Shown: piece after piece, positions 31,910-41,537 of the stretch
Position numbering within the stretch: the first letter of the stretch is position 1
Layout: each line of letters starts with the position of its first letter
Source of the DNA: Edaphovirga cremea
GTDB lineage: Bacteria; Pseudomonadota; Gammaproteobacteria; Enterobacterales; Enterobacteriaceae
NCBI RefSeq assembly: GCF_003332275.1
Contig: NZ_QOVA01000005.1
Coordinates: 1-64,000, forward strand
DNA length: 64,000 bases
Reading direction: 5' to 3'
Made by a program: the position numbers and the translations under genes
The notes under the pieces: model-generated
Told to the model about the DNA's origin: nothing
The model's database searches: none
What the model saw: only the letters and a program-made list of their open reading frames with translations

Positions 31910-32833
31910 ATGCGAATTCTAATTACCGGTGCCACTGGCCTGATCGGCAGCACTCTGACTGAACGACTCCTTTCTCTCTCGCATCAGGTGACTATCCTGA
32001 CCCGCGATACCCAACGCGCCAGACGTATCTTTGCTGACCGTGTCAACTATTGGCCAGACCTGGAGACACAAACTTCGCTCGATGGCTTTGATGCGGTGAT
32101 TAACCTCGCAGGCGAACCTATTGCTGACAAGCGCTGGACAGAGCAACAGAAAAAAATCCTCTGTGAAAGCCGTTGGCAAATAACCGGACGACTCACCGAG
32201 TTAATCAAGGCCAGCGAGAATCCACCCGCGGTGTTTATTTCCGGTTCTGCTGCGGGTTATTACGGCGATCAGGGGCAGGCCGTCGTAACAGAAGAGGAAA
32301 CGCCGCACGACGAGTTTACCCATCAACTTTGCGCCAAATGGGAGGCGCTGGCGTTGGCTGCGCAAAGCGATCGCACCCGCGTTTGCCTGCTGCGTACTGG
32401 CGTCGTGCTGGCGCCGAAAGGGGGAATTCTGGCGAAAATGCTGCCCCCTTTCCGTCTTGGTTTAGGCGGCCCCTTTGGAGACGGAAAGCAATACCTGGCC
32501 TGGATCCATATCGACGATATGATCGCCGGGATTCTTTATCTGTTGACCCACCCGCAACTCAGCGGGCCTTTTAATATGGTGGCTCCGTACCCGGCGCATA
32601 ATGAGCAATTTTCCGCCATGCTCGGCCAGGTACTTCACCGACCGGCTTTTATCCGTGTCCCCGCCTTTGCCGTTAAATTAATGATGGGTGAAGGCGCGAT
32701 TCTGGTACTCGGTGGTCAACGCGCCATTCCCAAACGCCTCGAAGAAGCAGGATTCACTTTCCGCTATTTTGAACTTGAAGAAGCGTTGACGAATGTTATC
32801 GAAGGAAAACAACGCGATCCTTCCCTCGCCTGA
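31910..32833 (+). CDS. yfcH: SDR-type epimerase family protein YfcH
   Basis: 307-residue atypical short-chain dehydrogenase of the TIGR01777 group. The N-terminal NAD(P)-binding motif G-A-T-G-L-I-G is at residue 7. The active-site-like region [10 protein letters not shown] is near residue 111, and a C-terminal DUF1731-type segment contains [15 protein letters not shown]. Function is not established; relatives include cell-division inhibitor SulA-like annotations of doubtful value. A good AAGGAG lies before the ATG, and folX is 30 bases upstream. Confidence 0.92.
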   Translation: MRILITGATGLIGSTLTERLLSLSHQVTILTRDTQRARRIFADRVNYWPDLETQTSLDGFDAVINLAGEPIADKRWTEQQKKILCESRWQITGRLTELIKASENPPAVFISGSAAGYYGDQGQAVVTEEETPHDEFTHQLCAKWEALALAAQSDRTRVCLLRTGVVLAPKGGILAKMLPPFRLGLGGPFGDGKQYLAWIHIDDMIAGILYLLTHPQLSGPFNMVAPYPAHNEQFSAMLGQVLHRPAFIRVPAFAVKLMMGEGAILVLGGQRAIPKRLEEAGFTFRYFELEEALTNVIEGKQRDPSLA

Positions 32834-33028
32834 CACATCTTGGCAAACAACCCGCGGAGGATTGGCCCACTGCGGGTTTACCCCTACCTTTTCCGATTGC
32901 CCTGGCGGATAATGATTCCTTTCATACCCAACAACGTGGTGTCTTGAGTCCACTTCAATCACTATTTTAATTTTTAACTGTATGTTTTATATGTACAATC
33001 GATGCAAAATTATGTCTGAGGAAAAAAG

Positions 33029-34261
33029 ATGCATAACACGCTGGCTGAACAACTGACCCAACGGTTCTTTCGCTATTTGTCTGTGACGACCCAAAGTGAT
33101 GCCGCCGCGACCACGCTACCGAGCACACCCGGGCAACATCAGTTGGCGAAAATGCTGGCAGATGAATTACGCAGCCTTGGGCTAAGCCAGATTGTCGTGG
33201 ATGAACACGCAACGGTGACTGCCGTAAAACCCGGCACCAAACCCGGCGCTCCGCGCATTGGTTTCATCACCCATATCGATACGGTTGATGTCGGCCTATC
33301 CCCCGACATCAAACCACAAAAATTGTATTACACCGGTGGCGATATCTGCCTTAACCACGAAAAGGATATCTGGCTCCGGGTGAAAGAACATCCGGAAATT
33401 CTCGCCTATGAGAATCAGGATATTTTGTTCAGCGATGGCACCAGTGTGCTGGGCGCAGACAATAAAGCCGCCGTTACGGTGGTCATGACGCTGCTGGAAA
33501 ACCTGAAGCCGGAGTGGGAGCACGGTGACATCGTAGTGGCATTCGTTCCCGATGAAGAGGTGGGTTTGCGCGGTGCCAAAGCCTTGGATCTGGCGCGGTT
33601 TGACGTTGATTTTGCGTACACCATCGACTGCTGTGAACTGGGTGAAGTAGTATTTGAAAACTTCAATGCGGCCTCGGCTGAACTCACATTCACTGGCGTG
33701 ACGGCGCACCCGATGTCTGCCAAAAATGTGCTGGTGAATCCCCTGCTGATGGCGCTCGATTACATCAGCCATTTTGATCGGCAGGAAACCCCTGAGCATA
33801 CTGAAGGGCGCGAAGGCTATATCTGGTTCAATGATATGACCGCCAATTCCAATGAGGCGCACGTCAAAGCGTCCATTCGTGATTTTGACAGCGCCAACTT
33901 CTTTGCGCGCAAACAGCGGATTGGCGATGTGGCAGAAATTATTGCCAGACGTTACCCAACGGCCAACGTCCAGTTTTCCATCACCGACATCTACAGCAAT
34001 ATCAGCAGTGCGATCACTGACGACCGCCGGGCAATCGATCTGATTTTTGACGCAATGAAAGAGTTGGGCATAGAGCCCAAAGTGACACCGATGCGCGGAG
34101 GGACTGACGGCGCAGCGCTGTCGGCAAAAGGTTTGTTGACGCCAAACTATTTCACTGGCGCGCATAACTTCCATTCGCGCTTTGAATTCTTGCCGGTCAG
34201 CTCCTTTGAGAAATCGTACCAACTCACCGAAATGCTGTGCCTGCTGGCAGCCAAGGATTGA
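33029..34261 (+). CDS. pepT: peptidase T (tripeptide aminopeptidase)
   Basis: Cytosolic zinc aminopeptidase of family M20B that removes the N-terminal residue from tripeptides. The protein has 410 residues, the usual PepT length. Metal-binding and catalytic residues are visible in T-H-I-D-T near residue 77, G-A-D-N-K-A-A near residue 140, P-D-E-E-V-G near residue 173, T-I-D-C-C-E near residue 195 and A-H-N-F-H-S-R-F-E near residue 378. Shine-Dalgarno GAGGAAAA precedes the ATG. In E. coli pepT lies elsewhere in the genome, so this position between yfcH and hisP is a local difference. Whether another pepT copy exists cannot be seen here. Confidence 0.94.
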   Translation: MHNTLAEQLTQRFFRYLSVTTQSDAAATTLPSTPGQHQLAKMLADELRSLGLSQIVVDEHATVTAVKPGTKPGAPRIGFITHIDTVDVGLSPDIKPQKLYYTGGDICLNHEKDIWLRVKEHPEILAYENQDILFSDGTSVLGADNKAAVTVVMTLLENLKPEWEHGDIVVAFVPDEEVGLRGAKALDLARFDVDFAYTIDCCELGEVVFENFNAASAELTFTGVTAHPMSAKNVLVNPLLMALDYISHFDRQETPEHTEGREGYIWFNDMTANSNEAHVKASIRDFDSANFFARKQRIGDVAEIIARRYPTANVQFSITDIYSNISSAITDDRRAIDLIFDAMKELGIEPKVTPMRGGTDGAALSAKGLLTPNYFTGAHNFHSRFEFLPVSSFEKSYQLTEMLCLLAAKD

Positions 34262-34266
34262 GTAAT

Positions 34267-34292
34267 GGCGCGGCGGTCAAGGCTGCCGCGCC
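34267..34292. terminator. possible shared terminator of pepT and hisP
   Basis: 8-bp stem GGCGCGGC/GCCGCGCC in the 40-base gap between convergent stop codons. There is no T run. Confidence 0.45.
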
Positions 34293-34301
34293 TGCAACGA
34301 T

Positions 34302-35075
34302 TTACCTCAGTGAACCGGAGAGGAATTGCTGCAATCGGGTGCTTTTAGGACGACCGAACACTTCATCCGGCGGCCCCTGCTCTTCAATCAACCCCTGATG
34401 CAGGAAAATGACATGGCTCGACACATGACGGGCAAACTCCATTTCATGCGTCACCACCACCATGGTTTTCCCTTCTTCGGCCAGCTTTTGCATAATGCGC
34501 AACACTTCGCCCACCAGTTCTGGGTCAAGGGCGGATGTCGGTTCATCAAATAGCAACACCTCAGGTTCCATCGCCAGTGCACGCGCAATAGAGACACGCT
34601 GCTGCTGCCCACCGGATAAATTCACCGGATATTTTCCGCGCGCGCGCTCATCGATTCCGACTTTATCCAGATACAGAATGGCCCGCTCACGCGCTTGCGC
34701 TTTGCTCAGCCCCAAAACCTGGATCGGCGCTTCCATCACATTTTCCAATACGGTCATGTGACTCCACAGATTGAAGTGCTGGAAGACCATCGTCAGTTTG
34801 GTACGCAGTAACTGCAACTGCTTTTTATCGAATACCTTGAGTTGGCCGTCTTTGTCGCGGACCATGCGGATGTCCTGACTATTGACGCTTATCGCCCCTT
34901 CACTGGGTTTTTCAAGGAAGTTAATGCAACGCAGAAAAGTGCTCTTACCCGAACCGGAAGAGCCAATAATAGTGATCACATCACCTGCGTTGGCAAACAG
35001 CGAAACGCCCTTCAGGACTTCCTGATCACCATAACGTTTATGCAGTTCGGTCACCGCCAATTTGTTCTCTGACAT
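34302..35075 (-). CDS. hisP: histidine/basic amino acid ABC transporter ATP-binding protein
   Basis: Cytosolic ATPase of the HisJQMP importer for histidine and basic amino acids. It has 257 residues from the ATG at 35075, the same length and start (M-S-E-N-K-L) as E. coli HisP; the in-frame extension to 35120 is rejected. Walker [10 protein letters not shown] is near residue 39, the ABC signature L-S-G-G-Q-Q-Q-R near residue 153, Walker B L-L-F-D-E-P-T near residue 173, and the switch histidine in V-V-T-H-E-M. It lies 87 bases after hisM and is the last gene of the operon. Confidence 0.97.
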   Translation of the reverse strand: MSENKLAVTELHKRYGDQEVLKGVSLFANAGDVITIIGSSGSGKSTFLRCINFLEKPSEGAISVNSQDIRMVRDKDGQLKVFDKKQLQLLRTKLTMVFQHFNLWSHMTVLENVMEAPIQVLGLSKAQARERAILYLDKVGIDERARGKYPVNLSGGQQQRVSIARALAMEPEVLLFDEPTSALDPELVGEVLRIMQKLAEEGKTMVVVTHEMEFARHVSSHVIFLHQGLIEEQGPPDEVFGRPKSTRLQQFLSGSLR

Positions 35076-35162
35076 CGGTATCATTCCGCAAGTATTGAAT
35101 TCATAAAGAAAGTCACGCAACCCTCGTTCCGGCTGCGAATGCCACGGTCTTAATTACCGCTT

Positions 35163-35879
35163 TTACTGAGAAGATTGCGGTCTGACATGGGCCAGCCAGC
35201 GTTTTTCTGCCCGCCGGAACAGGTCGATCAAAACAAAGGAAATCACCAGATATATCACTGCTGCAATACCAAAGGCATAAAACGGCTGATAGGTCGCGGC
35301 GTTGATATCGCGCGCTATCTTGAGGACGTCCGGCACGGTGGCAGTAAATGCCAACGCCGTGGAGTGCAGCATCAAAATTACTTCGTTGCTGTACGCCGGA
35401 ATGGCCGTCCGCAGCGCCGAGGGCAGAATAATGCAGCGATAAAGCTTAAAGCGTGAAAAACCATAGGCATTCGCTGCTTCAATCTCACCATGGGGAACCG
35501 CGCGAATCGCGCCTGCAAAAATTTCTGTCGTGTAGGCGCAGGTATTCAGCGTCAACGCAAGGATAGTGCAGTTAAGCCCACTGCGGAAAAAAGCGTTCAA
35601 CAGTTCGGTACCGCGCACTATTTCCAGACTGTACATCCCGGAGTAAAACACCAGCAGTTGAACATAGAGCGGCGTACCGCGAAAAACGTAGGTATAAAAC
35701 CAGATCGGCAGGCTGATCCAACGGATACTGGATACACGGCCTACCGCCATCGGCACCGCCAACAGTCCGCCCATCACCACCGACGAAATCAGCAACCACA
35801 GCGTAATCGACAGACCGGTGAAGCGATAGCCGTCGCTCCATAACAATGACATTCCGTACTGCTGAAGGATCTCAATCAT
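35163..35879 (-). CDS. hisM: histidine ABC transporter permease HisM
   Basis: Inner-membrane permease of the HisJQMP importer, 238 residues as in E. coli, with about five transmembrane helices. The cytoplasmic EAA loop that contacts HisP is visible as P-H-G-E-I-E-A-A-N-A-Y-G-F near residue 129. The R-G-T-P-L-Y-V-Q-L-L-V-F-Y-S-G segment is characteristic. It overlaps hisQ by 4 bases and precedes hisP. Confidence 0.97.
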   Translation of the reverse strand: MIEILQQYGMSLLWSDGYRFTGLSITLWLLISSVVMGGLLAVPMAVGRVSSIRWISLPIWFYTYVFRGTPLYVQLLVFYSGMYSLEIVRGTELLNAFFRSGLNCTILALTLNTCAYTTEIFAGAIRAVPHGEIEAANAYGFSRFKLYRCIILPSALRTAIPAYSNEVILMLHSTALAFTATVPDVLKIARDINAATYQPFYAFGIAAVIYLVISFVLIDLFRRAEKRWLAHVRPQSSQ

Positions 35880-36562
35880 AATTCAGCCCTCTTGACGCCC
35901 AGCGAGTAGCGTCTTTCGAGCCACATCAGAATCCCATTGGATAACGTCGTAAATATCAGATACACCACACCGGCCACTATCGCGAAGTAAAATGGCTGAT
36001 AAGTGCCTTTACCTGCCAGTTGTGTGGCTTTGACCACGTCATTCAACCCCAGCAGCGAGACCAACGCCGTTGCTTTCAAAATAACCTGCCAGTTATTGCC
36101 AATACCGGGCAACGCAAAGCGCATCATTGAGGGAAACAGGATACGGCGGAAAATTTGCGAACGGCTGAAACCAAAGGCCACTGCCGCTTCAATTTGACCG
36201 CGTGGCACGGCCATATAAGCTCCACGGAAAGTTTCGGTAAAATAGGCACCGTAGATAAAACCCAGGGTAATAATACCTGCCGACAGCGGATCGATATCAA
36301 TTTGTGCAAAACCGATAGATTCGGTCGCGATATTGAGGAAGATTTGCAACCCATAGAAAATCAACAGCATCAGGACCAAATCGGGGACGCCGCGGATAAG
36401 GGTGGTATAGCACCCGAAAATGCCCGACAGGATCCGATTACTGGAGAGTTTCCCCCCTGCACCGATCAAGCCGATCACCACCGACAGCAATACTGAAGAG
36501 AGTGCCAGTTCGAGCGTAACCAGCGCACCCTGTAAAATAAGTTGGGAATACCCATACAGCAT
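35876..36562 (-). CDS. hisQ: histidine ABC transporter permease HisQ
   Basis: Partner permease of HisM, 228 residues as in E. coli. I chose ATG 36562 (M-L-Y-G-Y-S), with AGGAA 8 bases upstream; the frame is open to 36586. The EAA loop P-R-G-Q-I-E-A-A-V-A-F-G-F is near residue 142, and the R-G-V-P-D-L-V-L-M-L-L-I-F-Y-G segment is typical. A strong hairpin separates it from hisJ. The last codons overlap the hisM start by 4 bases. Confidence 0.97.
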   Translation of the reverse strand: MLYGYSQLILQGALVTLELALSSVLLSVVIGLIGAGGKLSSNRILSGIFGCYTTLIRGVPDLVLMLLIFYGLQIFLNIATESIGFAQIDIDPLSAGIITLGFIYGAYFTETFRGAYMAVPRGQIEAAVAFGFSRSQIFRRILFPSMMRFALPGIGNNWQVILKATALVSLLGLNDVVKATQLAGKGTYQPFYFAIVAGVVYLIFTTLSNGILMWLERRYSLGVKRAEL

Positions 36563-36593
36563 GCATTTATTCCTGTCGTATTCCATTGAAACA

Positions 36594-36621
36594 ACCCGCC
36601 CCGCACAATGCGCAGGCGGGT
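36594..36621 (-). terminator. hairpin between hisJ and hisQ
   Basis: Stem ACCCGCC/GGCGGGT extended by CGCA/TGCG, with weak T-rich sequence after it on the minus strand. This sort of structure protects the binding-protein mRNA and lowers permease expression. Confidence 0.6.
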
Positions 36622-36629
36622 CTGGCTAA

Positions 36630-37412
36630 TTAACCACCGTAAACATCAAAATCGAAATATTTCTTCGCAAACTTATCGTAAGTCCCGTCTTTGCGCATCT
36701 CGGCAAAGGCCTTATCCAGCGCGGCTTTCAGCTCGGTTTCGTCTTTACGCAGCCCCATACCGGTTCCGATGCCAAAGAATTTGTCATCTTTCACCGCCGG
36801 GCCAGCAAAAACGTAATCTTTACCCGCCGCCTGTTTCAGGAAGCCTTCGCTCCCGGCAACTTCGTCCTGGAATGCCGCATCAATACGGCCAGAAGCCAAG
36901 TCAGCATAAATCAGATCCTGGTTCTGATAGGCGACAACATCAATCCCTTTCGGCTGCCACATGGCGTTGGCAAACGCCTCCTGGGTTGAGCCTTGCAGAA
37001 CCCCTACACGTTTGCCACGCAGTGCTTCCACAGTAGGCACAATTTTGGTGCCTTTCGGGGCAATCAGGCGCGCATTGGCGGCGTAAAGCTTATCAGTAAA
37101 TGCAATTTCATTTTGACGTTTTTCAGTGATCGAGAGCGAAGAAATGATGGCATCAATCTTCTTCGCTTTCAGCGATGGAATCAGCGCATCAAAATCACTT
37201 TCTACGAAAGTGCATTTAGTATCAATACGCTTACACAGCTCTTTGGCCAGATCGATATCAAAACCGACCAGTTCGCCGTTGGCATTTTTGGATTCAAACG
37301 GTGTATAAGTTGGATCAGTGCCAATCTTGATATTTTTCGGTACGGCTGCAAATGCGCTACCGGCAGCGGCCAGCGCAAGAACTAAAGGAAGGACTTTGAC
37401 CAACTTGTTCAT
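36630..37412 (-). CDS. hisJ: periplasmic histidine-binding protein
   Basis: Periplasmic solute-binding protein of the HisJQMP system, 260 residues as in E. coli. A signal peptide is clear (M-N-K-L-V-K-V then a hydrophobic core, cleavage after A-F-A near residue 22). The mature part begins [17 protein letters not shown], with the ligand-binding D/T/S residues. The C-terminus [10 protein letters not shown] is identical to the family. GAGGG precedes the ATG. It is the only binding-protein gene here; E. coli also has argT upstream, which is missing. Confidence 0.96.
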   Translation of the reverse strand: MNKLVKVLPLVLALAAAGSAFAAVPKNIKIGTDPTYTPFESKNANGELVGFDIDLAKELCKRIDTKCTFVESDFDALIPSLKAKKIDAIISSLSITEKRQNEIAFTDKLYAANARLIAPKGTKIVPTVEALRGKRVGVLQGSTQEAFANAMWQPKGIDVVAYQNQDLIYADLASGRIDAAFQDEVAGSEGFLKQAAGKDYVFAGPAVKDDKFFGIGTGMGLRKDETELKAALDKAFAEMRKDGTYDKFAKKYFDFDVYGG

Positions 37413-37462
37413 AGATAACCCTCAAAATAATGTCGATACCAGATTGCGAGCTTTGCGCATGG

Positions 37463-37503
37463 GTTTATGCAGTTATCGTGCCGTTTATGCAGTTTGATGC
37501 ATT
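37463..37503 (-). promoter_or_regulatory. tandem ARG-box-like repeats upstream of hisJ
   Basis: GTTTATGCAGTT occurs twice (37463-37474 and 37483-37494) with a 20-base period. The upstream copy is part of an 18-base imperfect palindrome (37486-37503) resembling an ArgR box with TGCAT half-sites. ArgR controls this transporter in E. coli. The lower copy has a poor second half, so the assignment is tentative. Confidence 0.4.
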
Positions 37504-37706
37504 ACGCGATCATGTCTGTGCAAGTGACAGGCAAAAAGGTGAGGAAAACCGGGGATAAACTGAAATTTGCCTAAGAGAATACGGCGGGAACGACAGTCAC
37601 TTATTATCCTTTAGAGGTATTCGCACCACGATGAAACATAACCAGATTCATTATGGTGCATTGTTGCAAATTTGTATTTTTTTAGTGCAAAAAATGTTAA
37701 GTCGAA

Positions 37707-38279
37707 CTAGTTCGCCCCCTGCCAGCGCGTGAACAGATCCTGCGGCAGTTCAATATCAAACTGATCGAGCACCCGGTTCACCGTCTGATCGACAATATCC
37801 TGTACGCTTTCCGGGCGATGATAAAATGCGGGCACTGGCGGCATAATCACTGCCCCCAACTCTGCGGCCTGGGTCATCAGGCGCAAATGGCCGAGATGCA
37901 ACGGTGTTTCACGCACGCAAAGCACCAGTCGGCGACGTTCTTTCAACACCACATCAGCCGCGCGGGTCACCAGACTGTCAGTGAAGCTGTTCACAATGCC
38001 TGAGAGCGTTTTTATCGAACAGGGCAAAATAACCATCCCAGCCGTTTTGAATGAGCCTGAGGAAATGCTCGCCGCGATATCGCGTGCGTCATGCACAACA
38101 TCGGCCATGAGTTGCACATCACGCAGGGAAAAGTCGGTCTCCAGCGCCAGCGTTTGACGGGCAGCATTGCTGATAATCAGATGGGTTTCAATATCCTGCA
38201 CATCGCGCAGAACCTGCAATAACCGGACACCGTAAATCGCACCGCTGGCACCGGATATACCGATGATGAGTCGCTTCAT
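37707..38279 (-). CDS. ubiX: flavin prenyltransferase UbiX
   Basis: Makes prenylated FMN, the cofactor of the UbiD decarboxylase in ubiquinone synthesis. The 190-residue protein (E. coli 189) starts M-K-R-L-I-I-G-I-S-G-A-S-G-A at 38279. The frame continues upstream to 38435 but that part is not conserved. The FMN phosphate-binding G-I-S-G-A-S-G motif, S-S-G-S-F-K-T-A-G-M near residue 90, and the R-E-T-P-L segment are present. It is 185 bases downstream of purF and separated by a hairpin. Confidence 0.96.
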   Translation of the reverse strand: MKRLIIGISGASGAIYGVRLLQVLRDVQDIETHLIISNAARQTLALETDFSLRDVQLMADVVHDARDIAASISSGSFKTAGMVILPCSIKTLSGIVNSFTDSLVTRAADVVLKERRRLVLCVRETPLHLGHLRLMTQAAELGAVIMPPVPAFYHRPESVQDIVDQTVNRVLDQFDIELPQDLFTRWQGAN

Positions 38280-38384
38280 GGACACTGTTCCTGGAAGGGT
38301 AACCTGACTGTTCAGGACTGAAGAGTGAGGGTTCAGAGTAAACTTTGCCGCATAAAGGGCTGGTTGGCAAGTCAGAGGAAGGAG

Positions 38385-38417
38385 AAGGTGCAGCACTCTT
38401 GCGTTGCGCTGCACCTT
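38385..38417 (-). terminator. possible purF terminator
   Basis: Perfect 10-bp stem AAGGTGCAGC/GCTGCACCTT with a 13-base loop, about 50 bases past purF. The T content after it is low. Confidence 0.5.
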
Positions 38418-38463
38418 TCTGACGCGTGTTAACAATTATCTTTGTGAACAACAGCGGTGTCGA

Positions 38464-39981
38464 TTAACCTTCGTTATGCATCTCGAGGTTTTCAACTTCC
38501 TGCTGGCCACGCAGCGCTTTGGCATCATCATTGCGCAGCGCTTCCAGATACTCCAGATAGCTCTGATCCACGTCTTTCGTGACATAAATACCGTTGAACA
38601 CGGAGCATTCAAACTGCTCGATATCCGGGTTATCTTCACGAACAGCTTCGATCAAATCATCCAGATCCTGGAAAATCAGCGCATCGGCACCGATGATTTG
38701 GCGAATTTCATCCACTTCACGTCCATGGGCGATCAGTTCGTTGGCACTCGGCATATCAATGCCGTACACATTCGGGAAACGAATTTCTGGTGCTGCGGAA
38801 GCCAGGTAAACGCGTTTCGCCCCAGCTTCGCGTGCCATCTCGACGATCTGCTCAGACGTGGTACCGCGTACGATTGAATCGTCCACCAGCAGCACATTCT
38901 TGCCGCGGAACTCGGCGCGGTTGGCGTTCAGTTTACGGCGTACCGACTTACGGCGCGCCTGCTGCCCGGGCATGATAAACGTGCGGCCCACGTAACGGTT
39001 CTTCACGAACCCCTGGCGGTACGGTTTATTCAGGATGCGGGCAATTTCCAACGCGATGTCACAGGACGTTTCCGGAATAGGAATGATGACGTCGATATCC
39101 AGATCTTCCCATTCACGGGCGATCTTGTTACCGAGTTTTTCACCCATACGGACGCGGGCACTGTAAACGGAAATTTTGTCAATAAAGGAATCCGGACGCG
39201 CGAAGTAGACATATTCGAACAGGCACGGATTACATTTTGGATTATCAGCACACTGGCGGGTAAACAGTTGGCCTTTCTGGGTAACGTAGACGGCTTCACC
39301 CGGTGCCACGTCACGCAGGAATTCAAAGCCCAGCGTATCCAGTGCCACACTTTCAGAAGCAACGATGTATTCGTTACGGCCATCTTCCAGCGTGCGTTTG
39401 CCAATCACCAGCGGGCGGATACCGTTAGGGTCGCGGAATGCCACCAGTCCATGACCGATAATCATCGCGACACAGGCATAGGCACCACGGATTTGTTTGT
39501 TCATGGCGGTAATCGCCGCAAAAATATTATCGGCTTCCAGCGGGTAGTGCTGGAAACGATCCAGTTCACTGGCGAAAATATTCAACAGGATTTCAGAATC
39601 TGACGTGGTGTTCACATGGCGACGAGCGCCTTCGAACAGTTTGCTTCTCAGTTCATGCGCATTGGTCAAATTGCCATTATGCGCCAGGGTAATGCCAAAC
39701 GGAGAGTTGACATAAAAAGGTTGGGCCTCAGAGGCACTGGAACTGCCAGCCGTAGGGTAGCGAACATGGCCAATACCCATATTCCCTTGCAAGCGTTGCA
39801 TATGCCGGGCTTCGAATACATCTTTCACCAGACCGTTTGCTTTACGCAGCCGGAAGCCATTGTTGGCATCAATAGTGATGATGCCTGCGGCATCCTGCCC
39901 ACGGTGTTGTAACACCGTTAACGCGTCATAAATCGACTGGTTTACCGGCATAAAACCGGCGATACCGACAATACCGCACAT
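38464..39981 (-). CDS. purF: amidophosphoribosyltransferase
   Basis: First committed enzyme of purine synthesis: transfers the glutamine amide to PRPP. It has 505 residues, as in E. coli. The N-terminal nucleophile is C2 of M-C-G-I-V-G-I, with no propeptide. The glutaminase domain spans to about residue 235 and includes G-H-V-R-Y-P/S-T-A-G. The PRPP loop [13 protein letters not shown] is near residue 363. In the glutaminase domain this protein has R-Y-P-T-A-G where R-Y-S-T-A-G is usual. cvpA lies 30 bases upstream and a PurR box precedes it. Confidence 0.97.
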   Translation of the reverse strand: MCGIVGIAGFMPVNQSIYDALTVLQHRGQDAAGIITIDANNGFRLRKANGLVKDVFEARHMQRLQGNMGIGHVRYPTAGSSSASEAQPFYVNSPFGITLAHNGNLTNAHELRSKLFEGARRHVNTTSDSEILLNIFASELDRFQHYPLEADNIFAAITAMNKQIRGAYACVAMIIGHGLVAFRDPNGIRPLVIGKRTLEDGRNEYIVASESVALDTLGFEFLRDVAPGEAVYVTQKGQLFTRQCADNPKCNPCLFEYVYFARPDSFIDKISVYSARVRMGEKLGNKIAREWEDLDIDVIIPIPETSCDIALEIARILNKPYRQGFVKNRYVGRTFIMPGQQARRKSVRRKLNANRAEFRGKNVLLVDDSIVRGTTSEQIVEMAREAGAKRVYLASAAPEIRFPNVYGIDMPSANELIAHGREVDEIRQIIGADALIFQDLDDLIEAVREDNPDIEQFECSVFNGIYVTKDVDQSYLEYLEALRNDDAKALRGQQEVENLEMHNEG

Positions 39982-40011
39982 GTGGTCTTTTCCTCATCAG
40001 CGCTGCCCCGA

Positions 40012-40506
40012 CTAAAAATGCCGTGGCAAGAAACTCGACGTGCTCTGCAGGTAGTCAAAAAACCACCTGATGACATAACTAATAAACCCTGGGATCAGTT
40101 GCGACTGCTTCCAGTCATCACTCTGCGAAAAACCGGTAAAAGTATCCAGAAAGAATACCATGGCGGATACAATCAGCACGCCTCGCAACGCGCCAAAGCA
40201 AACCCCCAGAACCCTATCGGTACCAGACAACCCGGTTCGCTCAACCAATGAGCCAATCACATAGTTTACAATTGCCCCTACGATCAACGTCGCGATGAAC
40301 AATATGGCAATTGCGATCCCGTTTCGAACCAGTTCATCTTCAAAACGAGTGAAATAGATAGCAAGGTAGGGGTAGTAATGGCTGGCGACGAAGAACGCAC
40401 ATCCCCAAGTCACAAGTGACAAAGCTTCGCGGATAAAACCTCGGATCAGGCTAACCAGTGCCGAAAATCCTATAATCGCAATGATGACGTAATCAATCCA
40501 GACCAT
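40012..40506 (-). CDS. cvpA: CvpA family membrane protein
   Basis: Inner-membrane protein of 164 residues (E. coli 162) with four predicted helices. It was first described as needed for colicin V production, and its exact activity is unknown. The segments M-V-W-I-D-Y-V-I-I-A-I-I-G and G-T-D-R-V-L-G-V-C-F-G-A-L-R-G are typical. First gene of the cvpA-purF operon, with a PurR box 59-74 bases before its ATG. Confidence 0.95.
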   Translation of the reverse strand: MVWIDYVIIAIIGFSALVSLIRGFIREALSLVTWGCAFFVASHYYPYLAIYFTRFEDELVRNGIAIAILFIATLIVGAIVNYVIGSLVERTGLSGTDRVLGVCFGALRGVLIVSAMVFFLDTFTGFSQSDDWKQSQLIPGFISYVIRWFFDYLQSTSSFLPRHF

Positions 40507-40551
40507 GAACTATTCCAATGATGAATCGCCCTTGCATCCAATTCGCGGCGA

Positions 40552-40580
40552 ATTCTAACAGAAAAAGAAAACGTTTGCGT
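40552..40580 (-). promoter_or_regulatory. cvpA-purF promoter region with PurR box
   Basis: The 16-mer at 40565-40580 matches the PurR operator consensus at 14 of 16 positions (minus strand ACGCAAACGTTT then TCTT). A -10-like TAGAAT follows on the minus strand (40557-40552). The arrangement is as in E. coli: purine-bound PurR represses cvpA-purF. Confidence 0.8.
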
Positions 40581-40729
40581 AGGGTAAATCTGACCCTGCA
40601 GCAAATAATTAACAACGATTAAAAAAACCTCAATGCGCGCAGAAACATAGCAAACTTACCCGCATTTGCGACGTTCGGCACCCATGATACCAACACCTGT
40701 TTTTGGTTCACATGACCAGCAGAACAACG

Positions 40730-40760
40730 TCACCGGGGCAGGAAAAACCTGCCCCGGTGA
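40730..40760 (-). terminator. hairpin after dedD
   Basis: Perfect 13-bp stem TCACCGGGGCAGG/CCTGCCCCGGTGA with loop AAAAA, 12 bases past the dedD stop. The T run is weak, but it is a very stable structure that separates dedD from the PurR-controlled unit. Confidence 0.65.
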
Positions 40761-40772
40761 TTGGGTGCGGCA

Positions 40773-41537
40773 TCAACGTCCGCCGTTATAGGCGCGAATC
40801 TGCCCGCTCAATCCGCTGATCTGATTCATCTCCGGCAAGGCCGACTGAAGCTTCTGTTTCGAGGCATCTGGCCCAACGAACACCCGCGTTATCTGCCCTT
40901 GCACTGGCGTGGACGGCACGGTGTATACGCGGTAACCCGAGAGACGCAGCCCGGCGACGATCTCATTGACCTTGCTGGCATTTTTCAATGCACCCAACTG
41001 GACAACGTAAGCCTGACCAGACGGTGCCTGCTCGGTTGACTGCGGTTCGGGTTTGCTTTCCGGTTTCGACTCAACTTTAGGCTCAGGTTTCACTTCAACC
41101 TTGGGCTTCGTTTCTGTCGGTTTCACCACGGGAGGCTTGATTTCCTGCGGCTTAGTTTCGACCGGCTTAGGATCTGGCTTGCGCACCGGCGGTTGAGGAG
41201 TGGTGGTTACCGGCGGCGGTGTAATAGTCTGCGGCGCAGAACCTCCCCCATCAGGAACCGAATCCCCTTCACTGGCCGCCTGCTGCTCGGAGGTCATGGG
41301 CGCAATACCACCCATTGCCGCGCCGGCCCCTTCCGGTGGCTGCGAGGGCAGCGACTGGGTTGTTGGCGGAACTGCGTCAATCTCCTGACTATCGCCAGGT
41401 TTTGGCACCAACGGAATTGCCGCAAACTCATCCTCGTAGTGCTTCTTTTTTCCGTCAAGTAGCCCAGGCAACACAATAACGCCCAATGCCACCAGGATAA
41501 TCGTGCCTACCAGGCGATTCTGAAACTTACTTGCCAC
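40773..41537 (-). CDS. dedD: SPOR-domain cell division protein DedD
   Basis: Inner-membrane protein of the divisome, 254 residues (E. coli 220). One transmembrane helix lies near residues 10-26 (V-G-T-I-I-L-V-A-L-G). A long proline/lysine/glutamate-rich linker with repeated K-P-E-P/T-K-P segments is longer than in E. coli. The C-terminal peptidoglycan-binding SPOR domain (Y-V-V-Q-L-G-A-L-K-N-A, from about residue 177) binds denuded glycans at the septum. The start is GTG with GGGGAG upstream. The gene overlaps folC by 11 bases. Confidence 0.94.
   Translation of the reverse strand: MASKFQNRLVGTIILVALGVIVLPGLLDGKKKHYEDEFAAIPLVPKPGDSQEIDAVPPTTQSLPSQPPEGAGAAMGGIAPMTSEQQAASEGDSVPDGGGSAPQTITPPPVTTTPQPPVRKPDPKPVETKPQEIKPPVVKPTETKPKVEVKPEPKVESKPESKPEPQSTEQAPSGQAYVVQLGALKNASKVNEIVAGLRLSGYRVYTVPSTPVQGQITRVFVGPDASKQKLQSALPEMNQISGLSGQIRAYNGGR

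Noticed and set aside
33296..34222. 308-residue open frame on the minus strand inside pepT
   Set aside because: Shadow of pepT: composition is unlike a real protein (many H, R, Q), there is no ribosome-binding site, and the plus strand matches PepT over its full length.
37623..37659. GCACCA/TGGTGC inverted repeat as a ubiX terminator
   Set aside because: Only 6 pairs with a 25-base loop and no T run.
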